DNA from: JASLCR01 sp046462475
GTDB taxonomy: Bacteria > Patescibacteriota > Saccharimonadia > Saccharimonadales > Saccharimonadaceae
Length of the DNA stretch: 64,000 nucleotides
Direction: 5' to 3'
NCBI GenBank assembly: GCA_046462475.1
Contig: JBKGVB010000015.1
Location: 20,471 to 84,470, forward strand
Position numbers and translations under genes: made by a program. A model generated the notes under the pieces. It saw only the letters and a list, made by a program, of their open reading frames with translations, was not told the DNA's origin and made no database searches. Shown piece after piece: positions 16,658 through 25,740 of this stretch (its first letter is position 1; every line of letters starts with the position of its first letter).

Positions 16658-18427
16658 CTACTTCGCCATCCGTTCCAAGGCCTGCCCCTCAAGCTCACGT
16701 GCTAGATTCTCAAGTTTTTGCCCAAGTACACGAACCTTTTCTTCGGAATTTGTCGCCTCCTCAAACCACTGCGTATAAAATTTCATTTTTGGCTCGGTCC
16801 CGCTTGGGCGAATCGTAACGCGACGGCGTGCATCGCCAAACTCATATACAAGCACATTGCCGCTCAGACAATCAATTGATGTCGTTTCGCCACTAACAAT
16901 ATCTTTGCGAGTAAGTGTCTGATAGTCCAGTACTGCCGTCACTTTTTCACCATCTATCGCTATCGGCGGTGTTTCGCGCAAGCTTTTCATAATTATTTGC
17001 ATTTGCTCAAATCCATCTGCGCCGGGACACTGCAGGTTGTCGAGTCGCTCCATATAGAGCCCATACTCACCGTATAGTTCAAGCATACGATCCCATAGTG
17101 TCTTGCCTTTATCTTTCAATTCTGCTGCGTACTCAGCAAGTGGCAACGCTCCTACTGCGCCGTCTTTATCACGAACATAGTCGCCCTTCAGGAGACCATA
17201 GCTTTCCTCGCCGCCAATAACAAATATCTCGTCGGTTGCTTCCTTTTCCCTCAAAAGCGCACCGATATACTTGAATCCTACCAGCATATTTCCGTACGTC
17301 TTCACATCAAACGCGCTCGCAATAGCCTCAAGCATATCCGTCGTCACGATCGTCTTTGCGACAAAATGTTTTGGTGTCAACACATCTTTTTCACGAAGTT
17401 TCCTGAGTGAATATTCAGTCGCGAGTGCTGCCGATTGATTCCCGGTAAGATATATCGCCTGGTCATTTTGCCGAACAATTACTCCGATTCGATCGGCATC
17501 GGGATCGTTCGTGATTGCAATGTCGGCCTTTTCAGCGAGCATGAGTGCGACCGCTCGATCATTTGCAGCTTTTTCTTCAGGGTTCGGCTTGCCATTCTCA
17601 ATCGTCGGAAAATTACCATCAGGCACCATCTGCTCACCAACAAGCCTAATATCAGAGAAACCAGCCTCCTTAAGCACAGGCAATGTGTTCGTTTGTCCTG
17701 CGCCATGAAGTGGAGAATATACAATCTTTAAGTCACGCTTATTGCCTTCTGATTGAGCGCATACTGCGCTTATGTACTTCTCATCAAGCTCAGTGCCCAG
17801 AAGCTTAATATTTCCGTTCGTGATAGCCCGGTTGAAATCTATCGCAATAATGCGCTCCACCGACTCCGCCATATCCAAAACACCTTTGTCATGAGGCGCA
17901 ACAAGCTGCGCTCCATCACTCCAGTAGGCCTTAAATCCATTGTCTGCTGGAGGATTATGACTCGCACTAATAACAATGCCGATGGCCGCCCCTAGATCGC
18001 GTACCGCAAAACTTAATTCTGGCGTTGAACGGAAATCCTCAAACAGATATGTCGTAAAGCCGTTGCCCGCACAAACACTTGCGGCATATTCTGCAAGCTC
18101 CCTTGAGCTCAGCCTCGTATCGTGCGCAATGACGACGCCTTTTTCAGAGGCAGATTCGTCAAATTGCTTCGCATAGAGACATAGTGCTTGCGTTGACTCA
18201 CCAATCGTAACTCGATTAATGCGGTTTGAGCCGATACCAGTCGTACCTCGCCTGCCACCGGTTCCGAACTCAACAACCTTAAAGAATGCATCTTCGAGTT
18301 CTTGCCACTTCTCTTCGGCAATGAGCTCTTCTAGCTCTGATCTATATTCTGCATATTTTGGCTCGTGCAACCAAGTATCAACATTTTTTGCAGCTTCCGG
18401 CGAAAGGCTCGCATGAAAATCGGGCAT
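16658..18427 (-). CDS. Phosphohexomutase (phosphoglucomutase/phosphomannomutase)
   Basis: 589 aa alpha-D-phosphohexomutase interconverting sugar 1- and 6-phosphates, feeding GalU-type nucleotide sugar synthesis for the cell envelope. All four family loops are present: GTGGRRGTTGIGSNRIN near residue 57, the phosphoserine loop SASHNPPADNGFK, the metal loop DPDADRIGV, the sugar loop GGEESYG, and the phosphate loop RPSGTEPKMKFY at the C terminus. Its length fits the PGM2-like branch. GGAGG lies 4 nt before the ATG and an extended -10 (TGG-TATAAT) at 18465-18473. Confidence 0.93.
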   Translation of the reverse strand: MPDFHASLSPEAAKNVDTWLHEPKYAEYRSELEELIAEEKWQELEDAFFKVVEFGTGGRRGTTGIGSNRINRVTIGESTQALCLYAKQFDESASEKGVVIAHDTRLSSRELAEYAASVCAGNGFTTYLFEDFRSTPELSFAVRDLGAAIGIVISASHNPPADNGFKAYWSDGAQLVAPHDKGVLDMAESVERIIAIDFNRAITNGNIKLLGTELDEKYISAVCAQSEGNKRDLKIVYSPLHGAGQTNTLPVLKEAGFSDIRLVGEQMVPDGNFPTIENGKPNPEEKAANDRAVALMLAEKADIAITNDPDADRIGVIVRQNDQAIYLTGNQSAALATEYSLRKLREKDVLTPKHFVAKTIVTTDMLEAIASAFDVKTYGNMLVGFKYIGALLREKEATDEIFVIGGEESYGLLKGDYVRDKDGAVGALPLAEYAAELKDKGKTLWDRMLELYGEYGLYMERLDNLQCPGADGFEQMQIIMKSLRETPPIAIDGEKVTAVLDYQTLTRKDIVSGETTSIDCLSGNVLVYEFGDARRRVTIRPSGTEPKMKFYTQWFEEATNSEEKVRVLGQKLENLARELEGQALERMAK

Positions 18428-18464
18428 ATTCCCTCCGTTATATGTACTAGATTATCGAGCTTTT

Positions 18465-18473
18465 ATTATACCA
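18465..18473 (-). promoter_or_regulatory. Phosphohexomutase promoter (extended -10)
   Basis: TGG-TATAAT about 37 nt before the ATG, leaving a leader with GGAGG. Confidence 0.75.
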
Positions 18474-18486
18474 GTTATGGTAGAAA

Positions 18487-19695
18487 TTATCGAACGAGCA
18501 CGAAGCTGTTCTTGCCCTTTTTGACTAGATTCTTACCTGTTAATTCAATATTTTCAGATATTTTTTGACCATTCACTGAAACCGCGCCATTCTGGATGAG
18601 GCGTCTCACTTCGCCGTTTGAACCAACCACGCCAGTGCTTGTCAGCGCATGAATCACATCACTGCTTGTAGCCGTAGGAATTTCAAGTGCGAGCATATCT
18701 ACTTCTTCGTCAAGCAGACTATCAAATGGCGTGCTGCCAAATAGTACAGCTGTAACATTTCGCGCGTTTTCAGCTCTAGCCTCACCATGGACAAGCTTTG
18801 TTACTTCGTAGGCAAGCGTCCTTTGTAGTTCGCGCGCACCAGGATTTTCATGATGAGCATCAATAAGGCCTTCGATGGTTTCGCGGTCAAGCAACGTATA
18901 AATCTTTACTAAGTCTTCTGCGGTTTCATCATCAACATTAAGCCAGAATTGGTAAAACTTATATGGTGAAGTTTTGTCTGCATCAAGCCAAATAGCACCG
19001 CCCTCTGATTTGCCAAACTTTACGCCCGTCTGCTTATTGACGACGAGTGGTGCTGTAAACACGTGCGCCTCTGCGCCCTCTAGGCGGCGGATTAATTGCA
19101 CGCCAGTAATCGAATTACCCCACTGGTCTGCACCCGCGACCTGGAGCGTAGCTCCCTTTTCGCGAAAGAGATGGAGAAAATCATACCCTTGAATTAGTGA
19201 ATAACTAAACTCGGCATAGCTAATACCTTCACCACCCTCACCGATACGATTCTTGATAAAATCGCGATCAAGCATTTGTGTCATCGGGGCATGCTTGCCC
19301 ACCTCACGTAAGAAATCAAGATAATTAATATCCTTAAACCAGTCATAATTATCAACTACATCGAAGCTTTGACCAGCAAAAATCGTCTTGTACTGCTCGG
19401 CAATCGCCGCCTTATTTTTGGCAATCTCATCAAGTGTCTTAAGGTCGCGCTCCTGCTTTTTTCCATCCGGATCACCGATCATGCCCGTCGCACCACCCAC
19501 AAGCAAAATCGCCTTATGTCCGTGGTCTATCATGTGTCGGATCATCATTGCCGGAGCAAGATTGCCAATCGTCATACTATCCGCCGATGGATCGACGCCA
19601 AAATAAAACGTACGTGGTTCATCAATATCTTTAATATCTTGAAAAGTTGTCTGATTGACGAATCCGCGCCACTTAAGTTCCTCTGATAGTTTCAT
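18487..19695 (-). CDS. tyrS: Tyrosyl-tRNA synthetase
   Basis: Class I synthetase charging tRNA-Tyr, 402 aa from this start. The N-terminal catalytic domain carries FGVDPSADSMTIGNL, where the usual HIGH signature reads TIGN, then GGATGMIGDPDG, the tyrosine pocket around SYSLIQGYDFLHL, and KFGKSEGGAIWLD as the KMSKS loop. An S4-like RNA-binding domain (LIQNGAVSVNGQKI) ends the protein. The ATG at 19704 falls inside a TATAAT -10 box, so the ATG at 19695, 7 nt downstream of the box, is the likely start of a leaderless mRNA. Confidence 0.96.
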   Translation of the reverse strand: MKLSEELKWRGFVNQTTFQDIKDIDEPRTFYFGVDPSADSMTIGNLAPAMMIRHMIDHGHKAILLVGGATGMIGDPDGKKQERDLKTLDEIAKNKAAIAEQYKTIFAGQSFDVVDNYDWFKDINYLDFLREVGKHAPMTQMLDRDFIKNRIGEGGEGISYAEFSYSLIQGYDFLHLFREKGATLQVAGADQWGNSITGVQLIRRLEGAEAHVFTAPLVVNKQTGVKFGKSEGGAIWLDADKTSPYKFYQFWLNVDDETAEDLVKIYTLLDRETIEGLIDAHHENPGARELQRTLAYEVTKLVHGEARAENARNVTAVLFGSTPFDSLLDEEVDMLALEIPTATSSDVIHALTSTGVVGSNGEVRRLIQNGAVSVNGQKISENIELTGKNLVKKGKNSFVLVR

Positions 19696-19702
19696 ATATC
19701 GC

Positions 19703-19708
19703 ATTATA
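19703..19708 (-). promoter_or_regulatory. tyrS -10 element
   Basis: Extended TGA-TATAAT ending 7 nt before the ATG at 19695 and covering the more upstream in-frame ATG. Confidence 0.8.
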
Positions 19709-19845
19709 TCAGGGAAGACTCTACCCTCCCAATGATTCTCTGAAATGACCCCACAAGATCACTTCTTGCCCACATAAGATCACCGACTTTACGTTCCAGT
19801 AGAGACATGTTTTATCGTAGAAATATAGGAGGCTGGTGTATAATA

Positions 19846-22539
19846 ATGGGTAAGTTAAGCAAAAAAGGGTTGGTAGGACACGTGGCGAAACGAAATTCCG
19901 GACGACAGATGAATGTGTATGCGAATTTAGCGCATAAGAGGAAAACGAAGAAAGACTTAAGCTCGCGCAAACGAGCAGAATACTTAGCGAGTCTCCCTAA
20001 GCACCCTGTGCAGCGAGTCCTCTATCGACTTCACCCGAAGCGTGTCGCGCAATATTGGTTCTCAAAGCGCGGTGCATTAATGGCTGTGAAGATTTTTGGC
20101 GTCCTTATCCTTCTTGGCGTCCTGAGTATTGGCGCGTTATTTGCCTACTACCGAAAAGATCTCGATCAGATCCGCCCATCAGAGCTCGCAAAGCGCGTGC
20201 AAACAACCGTCTCCCGCTACTACGACCGCAATGGTAATCTCCTCTGGGAAGATAAAGGAAGTGGTAACTATACTCTCGTCGTCAAGAGCGATGAGATCAA
20301 TAAGTATATGAAAGAAGCGACCGTTGCGATCGAAGACAAAGATTTCTACCGTCACGGTGGCATCAGTATATCTGGTATTGCCCGTGCCGGTATTAGCAAC
20401 CTCCAGGGAGACAGCACTCAGGGTGGCTCTACCCTCACGCAGCAGCTCGTAAAGCAAGTTTTCTTCTCTAGTGAAGCAGCGAACCGTGGCTTGTCAGGCC
20501 TCCCACGTAAGATCAAGGAAATGATCCTCGCTATCGAAGTAGAACGTATGTACAGCAAAGATGAGATCTTAACTCTCTACCTCAATGAATCCCCTTACGG
20601 TGGTCGCCGCAACGGAGTAGAATCAGCAGCAGAAACGTATTTCGGCATTAAAGCAAAAGACCTTACGCTCGCTCAAGCGGCACTCCTCGCCTCAATTCCA
20701 AATGAGCCGGGACTTTACAATCCATACACTGCGATCAAGGATTCGATGGCGTCGCAAGCACTCATCGCTCGTCAGCACAAAGTACTCGACCGAATGGTGC
20801 AGCAAAAGTACATTACTCAGTCGCAAGCCGACGAAGCAAAGGCCGTTAATATTCTCGACACGGTCAAAAAGGAAACAAGCCAATACCAAGGCATGAAGGC
20901 GCCTCACTTCGTGCAGATGGTACGAAGTGAACTTGTGGCAAAACTTGGCGAGAAGACGGTCGGTGACGGTGGGCTAACAATCAAAACAACTCTCGATCTT
21001 CGTATTCAAAATGACCTTCAGAAAAACATGAAGAATGTCTTTAGCTCTCCAGACCCCCAGACCTACGGATTCAGCAACGGCGCCGCTGTCGTCGAAGACG
21101 TTCGGACTGGCCAGATCGTCGCCCTCCAGGGTAGTCGTGATTACGAATATCCAGGCTTTGGACAGGACAATGCCGCAACGGCGTTTATTCAGCCAGGTTC
21201 TTCTATCAAGCCTCTCGTATACGCTCAGCTCTTCACCGACCACGGACCAGATGCACAGAACTTTGGAAGTGGCTCGATCCTTGCAGATACACGCACCACA
21301 TTCCCTTCTGCAGATGGCGTAAGCTACACTCCTCAGGATGCAGATGGAGGCTTTAGGGGAAATATTAATATCCGTCAGTCACTCGACCTTTCACGAAACA
21401 TCCCGGCAATTAAGGCGATGGCGATCTCCGGCATTCAGCCAACCTGGAACACAATCCGCGCACTCGGCGATACTTACTACTGTACTCAAGGAAGCGATAA
21501 GCAAGCAGGGCTCTCATCAGCAATCGGTGGATGTGGTACTCGTATGGTTGACCATGTTAATGCACTTGCTTCTCTGGGCCGCCTCGGTACTTACCGACCA
21601 CAGACCAGTGTCCTAGAGGTAAAAAATAGCTCGGGCCAGGTGCTAGAAAAATACCATGATGAATCAAAGAAAGTCATTGACCCACAAGCCGCATACATTG
21701 TAAACGATATCCTTGGTGACCACGCTGCACGTTTGCCGCTCTATGGATCATCGATCACGCCAACACTGGATGCAGATAATATTCATGTTGCGGTAAAGAC
21801 CGGTACCTCAAATACTCAGTACGGCAATGTTATTGCGCCGAAAGATGTTTGGACTATGGTTTATTCACCATCGCTTTCAGTCGGCGTATGGTTCGGCAAC
21901 CCAACACCAAAACCACTTGCGCCATTTGCCCTTGGTGCCTACTCAGCGAAGGTCGCCGATCCAGTGATGGCCTACGCGTCGAAGCTTTATTACAAGGAAG
22001 GATTTGCAAAGTCTGGCGAATGGTTCAAGAGGCCAGCAGGCATCCAAACGATCAACGGGCAAATCTATCCATCGTACTACAATAAGAATCAGGCTATGTC
22101 GAGTCAGACAATGACATTCGATAAAGTCTCAAAACGTCTTGCGACGAAATGTACACCAGAAAGCGCTCAGATAAAGGTGCCTGTCACAAAGACAACCGAC
22201 CCTTACACCAAGAAGGTTGTATATGCAGCCTCAGATGGCTACGATGCAACCAAGAAGGACAATGTTCACTCATGTGATGATGTCGAGCCTTCTATCAGCG
22301 GCATCCTCACTACAGATTCCGACATTACTGTCAATGTCACCAAGGGTACTTTCGCACTCGACAAGGTGTCTATCGTAGTGGATGGACAAACGATTACCAA
22401 GAGTGTGAGCGGTAACTCAGTACGTTTCCTTTACAAGTTCACAAAAGACACTACCGTTCGAGCAACTGTTACGGACAAGGGAGACTACTCAAGCACCGCG
22501 AGCGCACAATACACCGGTAGCGGCAACGGCAATCACTAA
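19846..22539 (+). CDS. Bifunctional penicillin-binding protein (glycosyltransferase 51 + transpeptidase)
   Basis: About 897 aa class A PBP that polymerises and cross-links peptidoglycan outside the membrane. A basic cytosolic stretch of ~75 residues precedes one membrane segment (VKIFGVLILLGVLSIGALFAYY). The GT51 domain shows AIEDKDFYRHGGISISGIARA and GGSTLTQQLVKQ. The transpeptidase has Ser452-x-x-Lys455 (GSSIKP), SRN and KTGT (Lys651); a C-terminal Ig-like tail follows. The start is uncertain: AGGAGG lies 13 nt before this ATG, but a TATAAT ends 1 nt before it, so GTG at 19882 (AGGA just upstream) is an alternative. It converges on the PIN/TRAM gene with a 4-nt overlap. Confidence 0.95.
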   Translation: MGKLSKKGLVGHVAKRNSGRQMNVYANLAHKRKTKKDLSSRKRAEYLASLPKHPVQRVLYRLHPKRVAQYWFSKRGALMAVKIFGVLILLGVLSIGALFAYYRKDLDQIRPSELAKRVQTTVSRYYDRNGNLLWEDKGSGNYTLVVKSDEINKYMKEATVAIEDKDFYRHGGISISGIARAGISNLQGDSTQGGSTLTQQLVKQVFFSSEAANRGLSGLPRKIKEMILAIEVERMYSKDEILTLYLNESPYGGRRNGVESAAETYFGIKAKDLTLAQAALLASIPNEPGLYNPYTAIKDSMASQALIARQHKVLDRMVQQKYITQSQADEAKAVNILDTVKKETSQYQGMKAPHFVQMVRSELVAKLGEKTVGDGGLTIKTTLDLRIQNDLQKNMKNVFSSPDPQTYGFSNGAAVVEDVRTGQIVALQGSRDYEYPGFGQDNAATAFIQPGSSIKPLVYAQLFTDHGPDAQNFGSGSILADTRTTFPSADGVSYTPQDADGGFRGNINIRQSLDLSRNIPAIKAMAISGIQPTWNTIRALGDTYYCTQGSDKQAGLSSAIGGCGTRMVDHVNALASLGRLGTYRPQTSVLEVKNSSGQVLEKYHDESKKVIDPQAAYIVNDILGDHAARLPLYGSSITPTLDADNIHVAVKTGTSNTQYGNVIAPKDVWTMVYSPSLSVGVWFGNPTPKPLAPFALGAYSAKVADPVMAYASKLYYKEGFAKSGEWFKRPAGIQTINGQIYPSYYNKNQAMSSQTMTFDKVSKRLATKCTPESAQIKVPVTKTTDPYTKKVVYAASDGYDATKKDNVHSCDDVEPSISGILTTDSDITVNVTKGTFALDKVSIVVDGQTITKSVSGNSVRFLYKFTKDTTVRATVTDKGDYSSTASAQYTGSGNGNH

Positions 22540-23339
22540 TTCGACTGCTTATCGACGAGATCAAGCAACCTGTCTTCAGGTTGCTTTTCTCGTTTTGCCC
22601 GACCGACAGGTTTCTTTGCCTTAGTACCCTTTGGTCGACTTTGCGGAGTATCTTTCTTGATTTTCTTCGCGAAAAGCATACGCCCAGCTGCCGTCTGCAA
22701 GCTGCGCACAAACTCGACTTCGACTTGCTTGTTGATATCGCTACTTGCCTGCTCAACCACAACCATCGTACCGTCAGACAAGAATCCAACACCTTGATGA
22801 GGGTTATCGCCTTTTTGTATAATCTTCAAACTTACTCGTTCACCTGGTAAGTGATTCATGCGAAGTTGCTGGGCCAGCTCGTTAATATTAAGCACCTGTA
22901 TGCCCTCTGCAGTGGCTACCTTATTGAGATTGAAATCGATCGTCATGATCGAGCCGCCATACTTTTTTGCGAGCATAAGTAACTGATTATCAACTCCTTC
23001 TGCAGCTTTTCCATCATCAAACACTTGGGCGTCTTTGGAAGATTCCTGTAGCCAAGCTGCTATATCAAGACCGTGCCTGGCGCGAGAACGCTTTTCGCTA
23101 TCCGAGCCATCTGCAAGCAGTTGAAGTTCTGCCAGTACGCTCCGTGGTATAACGAGTGTCTCTGGTACAAACCCGGTTGTCATGGCTGCTGAAATACGTC
23201 CATCCATTAAGACTGACGTATCGATGAATACCGGATTGCGAAATTTCCGCTTTGTACGATCCTTCTTTGTAAGAGTGAGTAGCGCCACTATCACTTCAAT
23301 TTGCAACGCTCCCACTAAAATAAGTGTTATTATTTCCAT
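22536..23339 (-). CDS. PIN/TRAM-domain membrane-anchored ribonuclease (YacL-like)
   Basis: 267 aa. One N-terminal membrane segment (about 3-23), whereas YacL proteins usually have several. The PIN domain follows with FIDTSVLMDGR (Asp39 and Asp46), LAELQ..D, and MTIDFNLNKVA with the last catalytic Asp; then a TRAM domain (GERVSLKIIQKGDN...GVGFLSDGTMVVVEQA) and a basic tail. PIN domains cut RNA; the target is unknown. It lies 24 nt after radA with AAGGA before its ATG. In Bacillus the radA-disA-yacL order is known; here disA is missing. Confidence 0.9.
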   Translation of the reverse strand: MEIITLILVGALQIEVIVALLTLTKKDRTKRKFRNPVFIDTSVLMDGRISAAMTTGFVPETLVIPRSVLAELQLLADGSDSEKRSRARHGLDIAAWLQESSKDAQVFDDGKAAEGVDNQLLMLAKKYGGSIMTIDFNLNKVATAEGIQVLNINELAQQLRMNHLPGERVSLKIIQKGDNPHQGVGFLSDGTMVVVEQASSDINKQVEVEFVRSLQTAAGRMLFAKKIKKDTPQSRPKGTKAKKPVGRAKREKQPEDRLLDLVDKQSN

Positions 23340-23363
23340 AGTTTTCCTTATGATTATTATTTT

Positions 23364-24713
23364 CTAGTTGAGATAGTCGATTAACGCCTGGCGCAAATCA
23401 CGAATATCTTTGACGAACGCAGTCTTTGATGGGCTCTTTGGACCAATAGCATATTTGAATCCAAGCTTTTTAGCCTCGGTTACGCGGCGCATCGTATGCT
23501 GAGCACTGCGAATCTCACCGCCAAGCCCTACCTCTCCGAATACGACCACATCACTGGCTAGCTTGCGTTCGGCACTCGCGCTTGCGATTGCCATAGCTAC
23601 TGCCAAATCCGCCGCAGGATCATCGAGCTTCAGGCCTCCAACGACATTAATAAAGATATCTTTATCTGATAATTTCAATTTTGTTCGTCGTTCAAGTACC
23701 GCTACAAGCAAGTTTAATCTATTAAGATCAAAGCCACTGGCCGTACGCTTAGGATAGCCGAAATTAGTAGGATTCACAAGCGCCTGTATCTCCACAAGGA
23801 GCGGCCGCGTTCCTTCCATGGTTGCAAGCACTACTGATCCATCCGTATCAAGCCGTTCGGCAAGCAGACTTGCAGACGGATTCTCTACGACCCGGAGGCC
23901 TTCCTCATTCATTTCAAAAATAGCTACTTCAGAAGTTGACCCATAACGATTCTTCGCTGCACGTACAATCTTAAACCCGCCGTATCTATCACCCTCAAAT
24001 TGCAAGACAACATCCACCAAATGCTCTAAGACCTTCGGTCCGGCAATCGAACCCTCTTTTGTGACATGCCCGACTAGTATCACTGCTGCATTTGCTTCTT
24101 TTGCTGCACGAATAATGAGATTTGATGAATTGGTGATCTGACTCACCGTCCCAGGCGCACTAGAAATCTCCGCCATAGAAAGCGTCTGGATCGAGTCAAC
24201 AATCACAAGTTTGTGCTCACCCGTACGAATCGTTGCAGCAATATCGTCCGCACTCGTGCTCGCTACAAAGCTCAATTTATCGTGCGTATCAGCCCCAAGT
24301 CGTATTGCCCGAAGCTTCACTTGTGAAGCACTCTCTTCGCCGCTTGCATACAGCACAGGTACAGTCGACGCTATTGAGGAGGCAACCTGGAGTAGTAAGG
24401 TGCTCTTGCCGATTCCTGGCTGCCCCGCAAGAAGTATTACTCCACCAGGCAAGACACCACCGCCAAGTACCTCATCAAGATCAGGAACGCCGGTTGAAAA
24501 ACGCTTCACCGTCTCGCTACTTGCGATAGAGTTCATACTTTGTGGCGTCAGAGCATGTCCGCTCGATGCACTTCTTGCTAGTGCCGACTTTCCTGTCTCG
24601 GCAACCTGCTCGACCAAAGTATTCCATTCGCCACAATTCTCACAGCGCCCCGTCCACTTAGGATAACTGGTGCCGCAATTTTGACATACAAACTTTGATC
24701 TTGCTTTTGGCAT
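23364..24713 (-). CDS. radA: DNA repair protein RadA/Sms
   Basis: 449 aa RecA-like ATPase that extends D-loops in recombination and DNA uptake. An intact N-terminal zinc finger (Cys10, Cys13, Cys24, Cys27) precedes Walker A GQPGIGKST, the RadA motif KNRYGSTSEVAIFEM, and a C-terminal Lon-protease-like domain (DPAADLAVAMAIASA). The ATG at 24713 gives the usual MPKARSKFVCQNCG start and lies 7 nt after a TATAAT box; the longer reading frame upstream is low-complexity and overlaps the next gene. Confidence 0.97.
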   Translation of the reverse strand: MPKARSKFVCQNCGTSYPKWTGRCENCGEWNTLVEQVAETGKSALARSASSGHALTPQSMNSIASSETVKRFSTGVPDLDEVLGGGVLPGGVILLAGQPGIGKSTLLLQVASSIASTVPVLYASGEESASQVKLRAIRLGADTHDKLSFVASTSADDIAATIRTGEHKLVIVDSIQTLSMAEISSAPGTVSQITNSSNLIIRAAKEANAAVILVGHVTKEGSIAGPKVLEHLVDVVLQFEGDRYGGFKIVRAAKNRYGSTSEVAIFEMNEEGLRVVENPSASLLAERLDTDGSVVLATMEGTRPLLVEIQALVNPTNFGYPKRTASGFDLNRLNLLVAVLERRTKLKLSDKDIFINVVGGLKLDDPAADLAVAMAIASASAERKLASDVVVFGEVGLGGEIRSAQHTMRRVTEAKKLGFKYAIGPKSPSKTAFVKDIRDLRQALIDYLN

Positions 24714-24720
24714 AGTATCT

Positions 24721-24726
24721 ATTATA
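24721..24726 (-). promoter_or_regulatory. radA -10 element
   Basis: TATAAT ending 7 nt before the radA ATG; leaderless. Confidence 0.8.
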
Positions 24727-24741
24727 TACCGCGCACTGCCC

Positions 24742-25740
24742 TTAGTTGAAACTTGGGGAAGGTGCGAGACTACTATTGATACTCTGATTAAGGTCGTTAT
24801 ATTCCTGAGCGAGCTGATTATAGGTTGTACGCTCCGTATTGATCTGATTGATTGTTGCAATAATCGACTTACGCATCGCGCTGAGACTTGCCTGTCGATC
24901 GATAATATCTCTACGGGCCGTATCGAACTCCGCCTGAGTCGCAAATCCTCCACTTCTCAACGCTTTTTGGTTGAATGCATCAGCATCTTTTTTCAGCTGG
25001 CTTGCTTCGGCATTATAACTCTTGATTTCACGATTTACCGCGCTTGTCTCGCTATTGATTCTAGTCTGCAACGTCTTCAACCGGTCATTCACAGACGAAA
25101 ATATCGAGTTGTAGTCATCAAAATACGCAAGCACGTTCGTACGATCCTTAAAGTACTGTGCATAGTGCGACTCCAGCGCAGGTCCTACATCCCTGAATTC
25201 CGTCCCGAGTATCGAATGGAGTTCGTTCAATTCCTGGCCAGGCTCAGACTCCTTATAATACTGCATTCGTTCTTCGAGCTCTGGAGTTTTGACTCTTTTA
25301 TAAGTGGCCTCAATTTCTTTATCGAGACTGACTCGCTCTGTATTACTGAGACGATCATACGCGGCGTGCAGCAATTCATGAGCGGCCGTCGTCTCTTCAA
25401 TTCCCTCGAGCTTGGCATTTGTTACATCGTAGACAAATATCTGCTGATCGACATAACATCCCAATATCGGGTTGTTGGTTTCTTTCTGCTGTTGACAGCT
25501 TCGGTTAAAGGTCGTCGCACTCTCGACTTCAGGTTGACTTGCATCAAACAACGCCTTTCCCTTCGCGGTAAGCCCTAACTTGTCGCGAACTGTAACAATC
25601 TGGCCACTTGGGTGATATTGCCATGCATGTACCGTATCTACAATATTTTGGCGATAATACACCGCACTCAATGCAACAAGCGCCGCAATGACTACTACAA
25701 TAAGCGAACCGAGACCGCTACGCCATCTCGTGCTGCTCAT
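24742..25740 (-). CDS. Membrane-anchored putative zinc metalloprotease with coiled coil
   Basis: 332 aa, not a family I can name. A membrane segment at about 11-29 is followed by an outside domain with AAHELLHAAYD: His121-Glu122-x-x-His125 is an HExxH zinc-protease signature. Cys82 and Cys95 could form a disulfide. From about residue 200 to 320 the sequence is heptad-rich coiled coil (KTLQTRINSETSAVNREIKS). The third zinc ligand is not obvious. It starts 23 nt inside the end of clpC, so it is co-transcribed with the protease ATPase gene. Confidence 0.8.
   Translation of the reverse strand: MSSTRWRSGLGSLIVVVIAALVALSAVYYRQNIVDTVHAWQYHPSGQIVTVRDKLGLTAKGKALFDASQPEVESATTFNRSCQQQKETNNPILGCYVDQQIFVYDVTNAKLEGIEETTAAHELLHAAYDRLSNTERVSLDKEIEATYKRVKTPELEERMQYYKESEPGQELNELHSILGTEFRDVGPALESHYAQYFKDRTNVLAYFDDYNSIFSSVNDRLKTLQTRINSETSAVNREIKSYNAEASQLKKDADAFNQKALRSGGFATQAEFDTARRDIIDRQASLSAMRKSIIATINQINTERTTYNQLAQEYNDLNQSINSSLAPSPSFN

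Noticed and set aside
19807..19845. Upstream ATG extension of the penicillin-binding protein
   Set aside because: No ribosome site before the ATG at 19807, and AGGAGG and TATAAT lie downstream of it.
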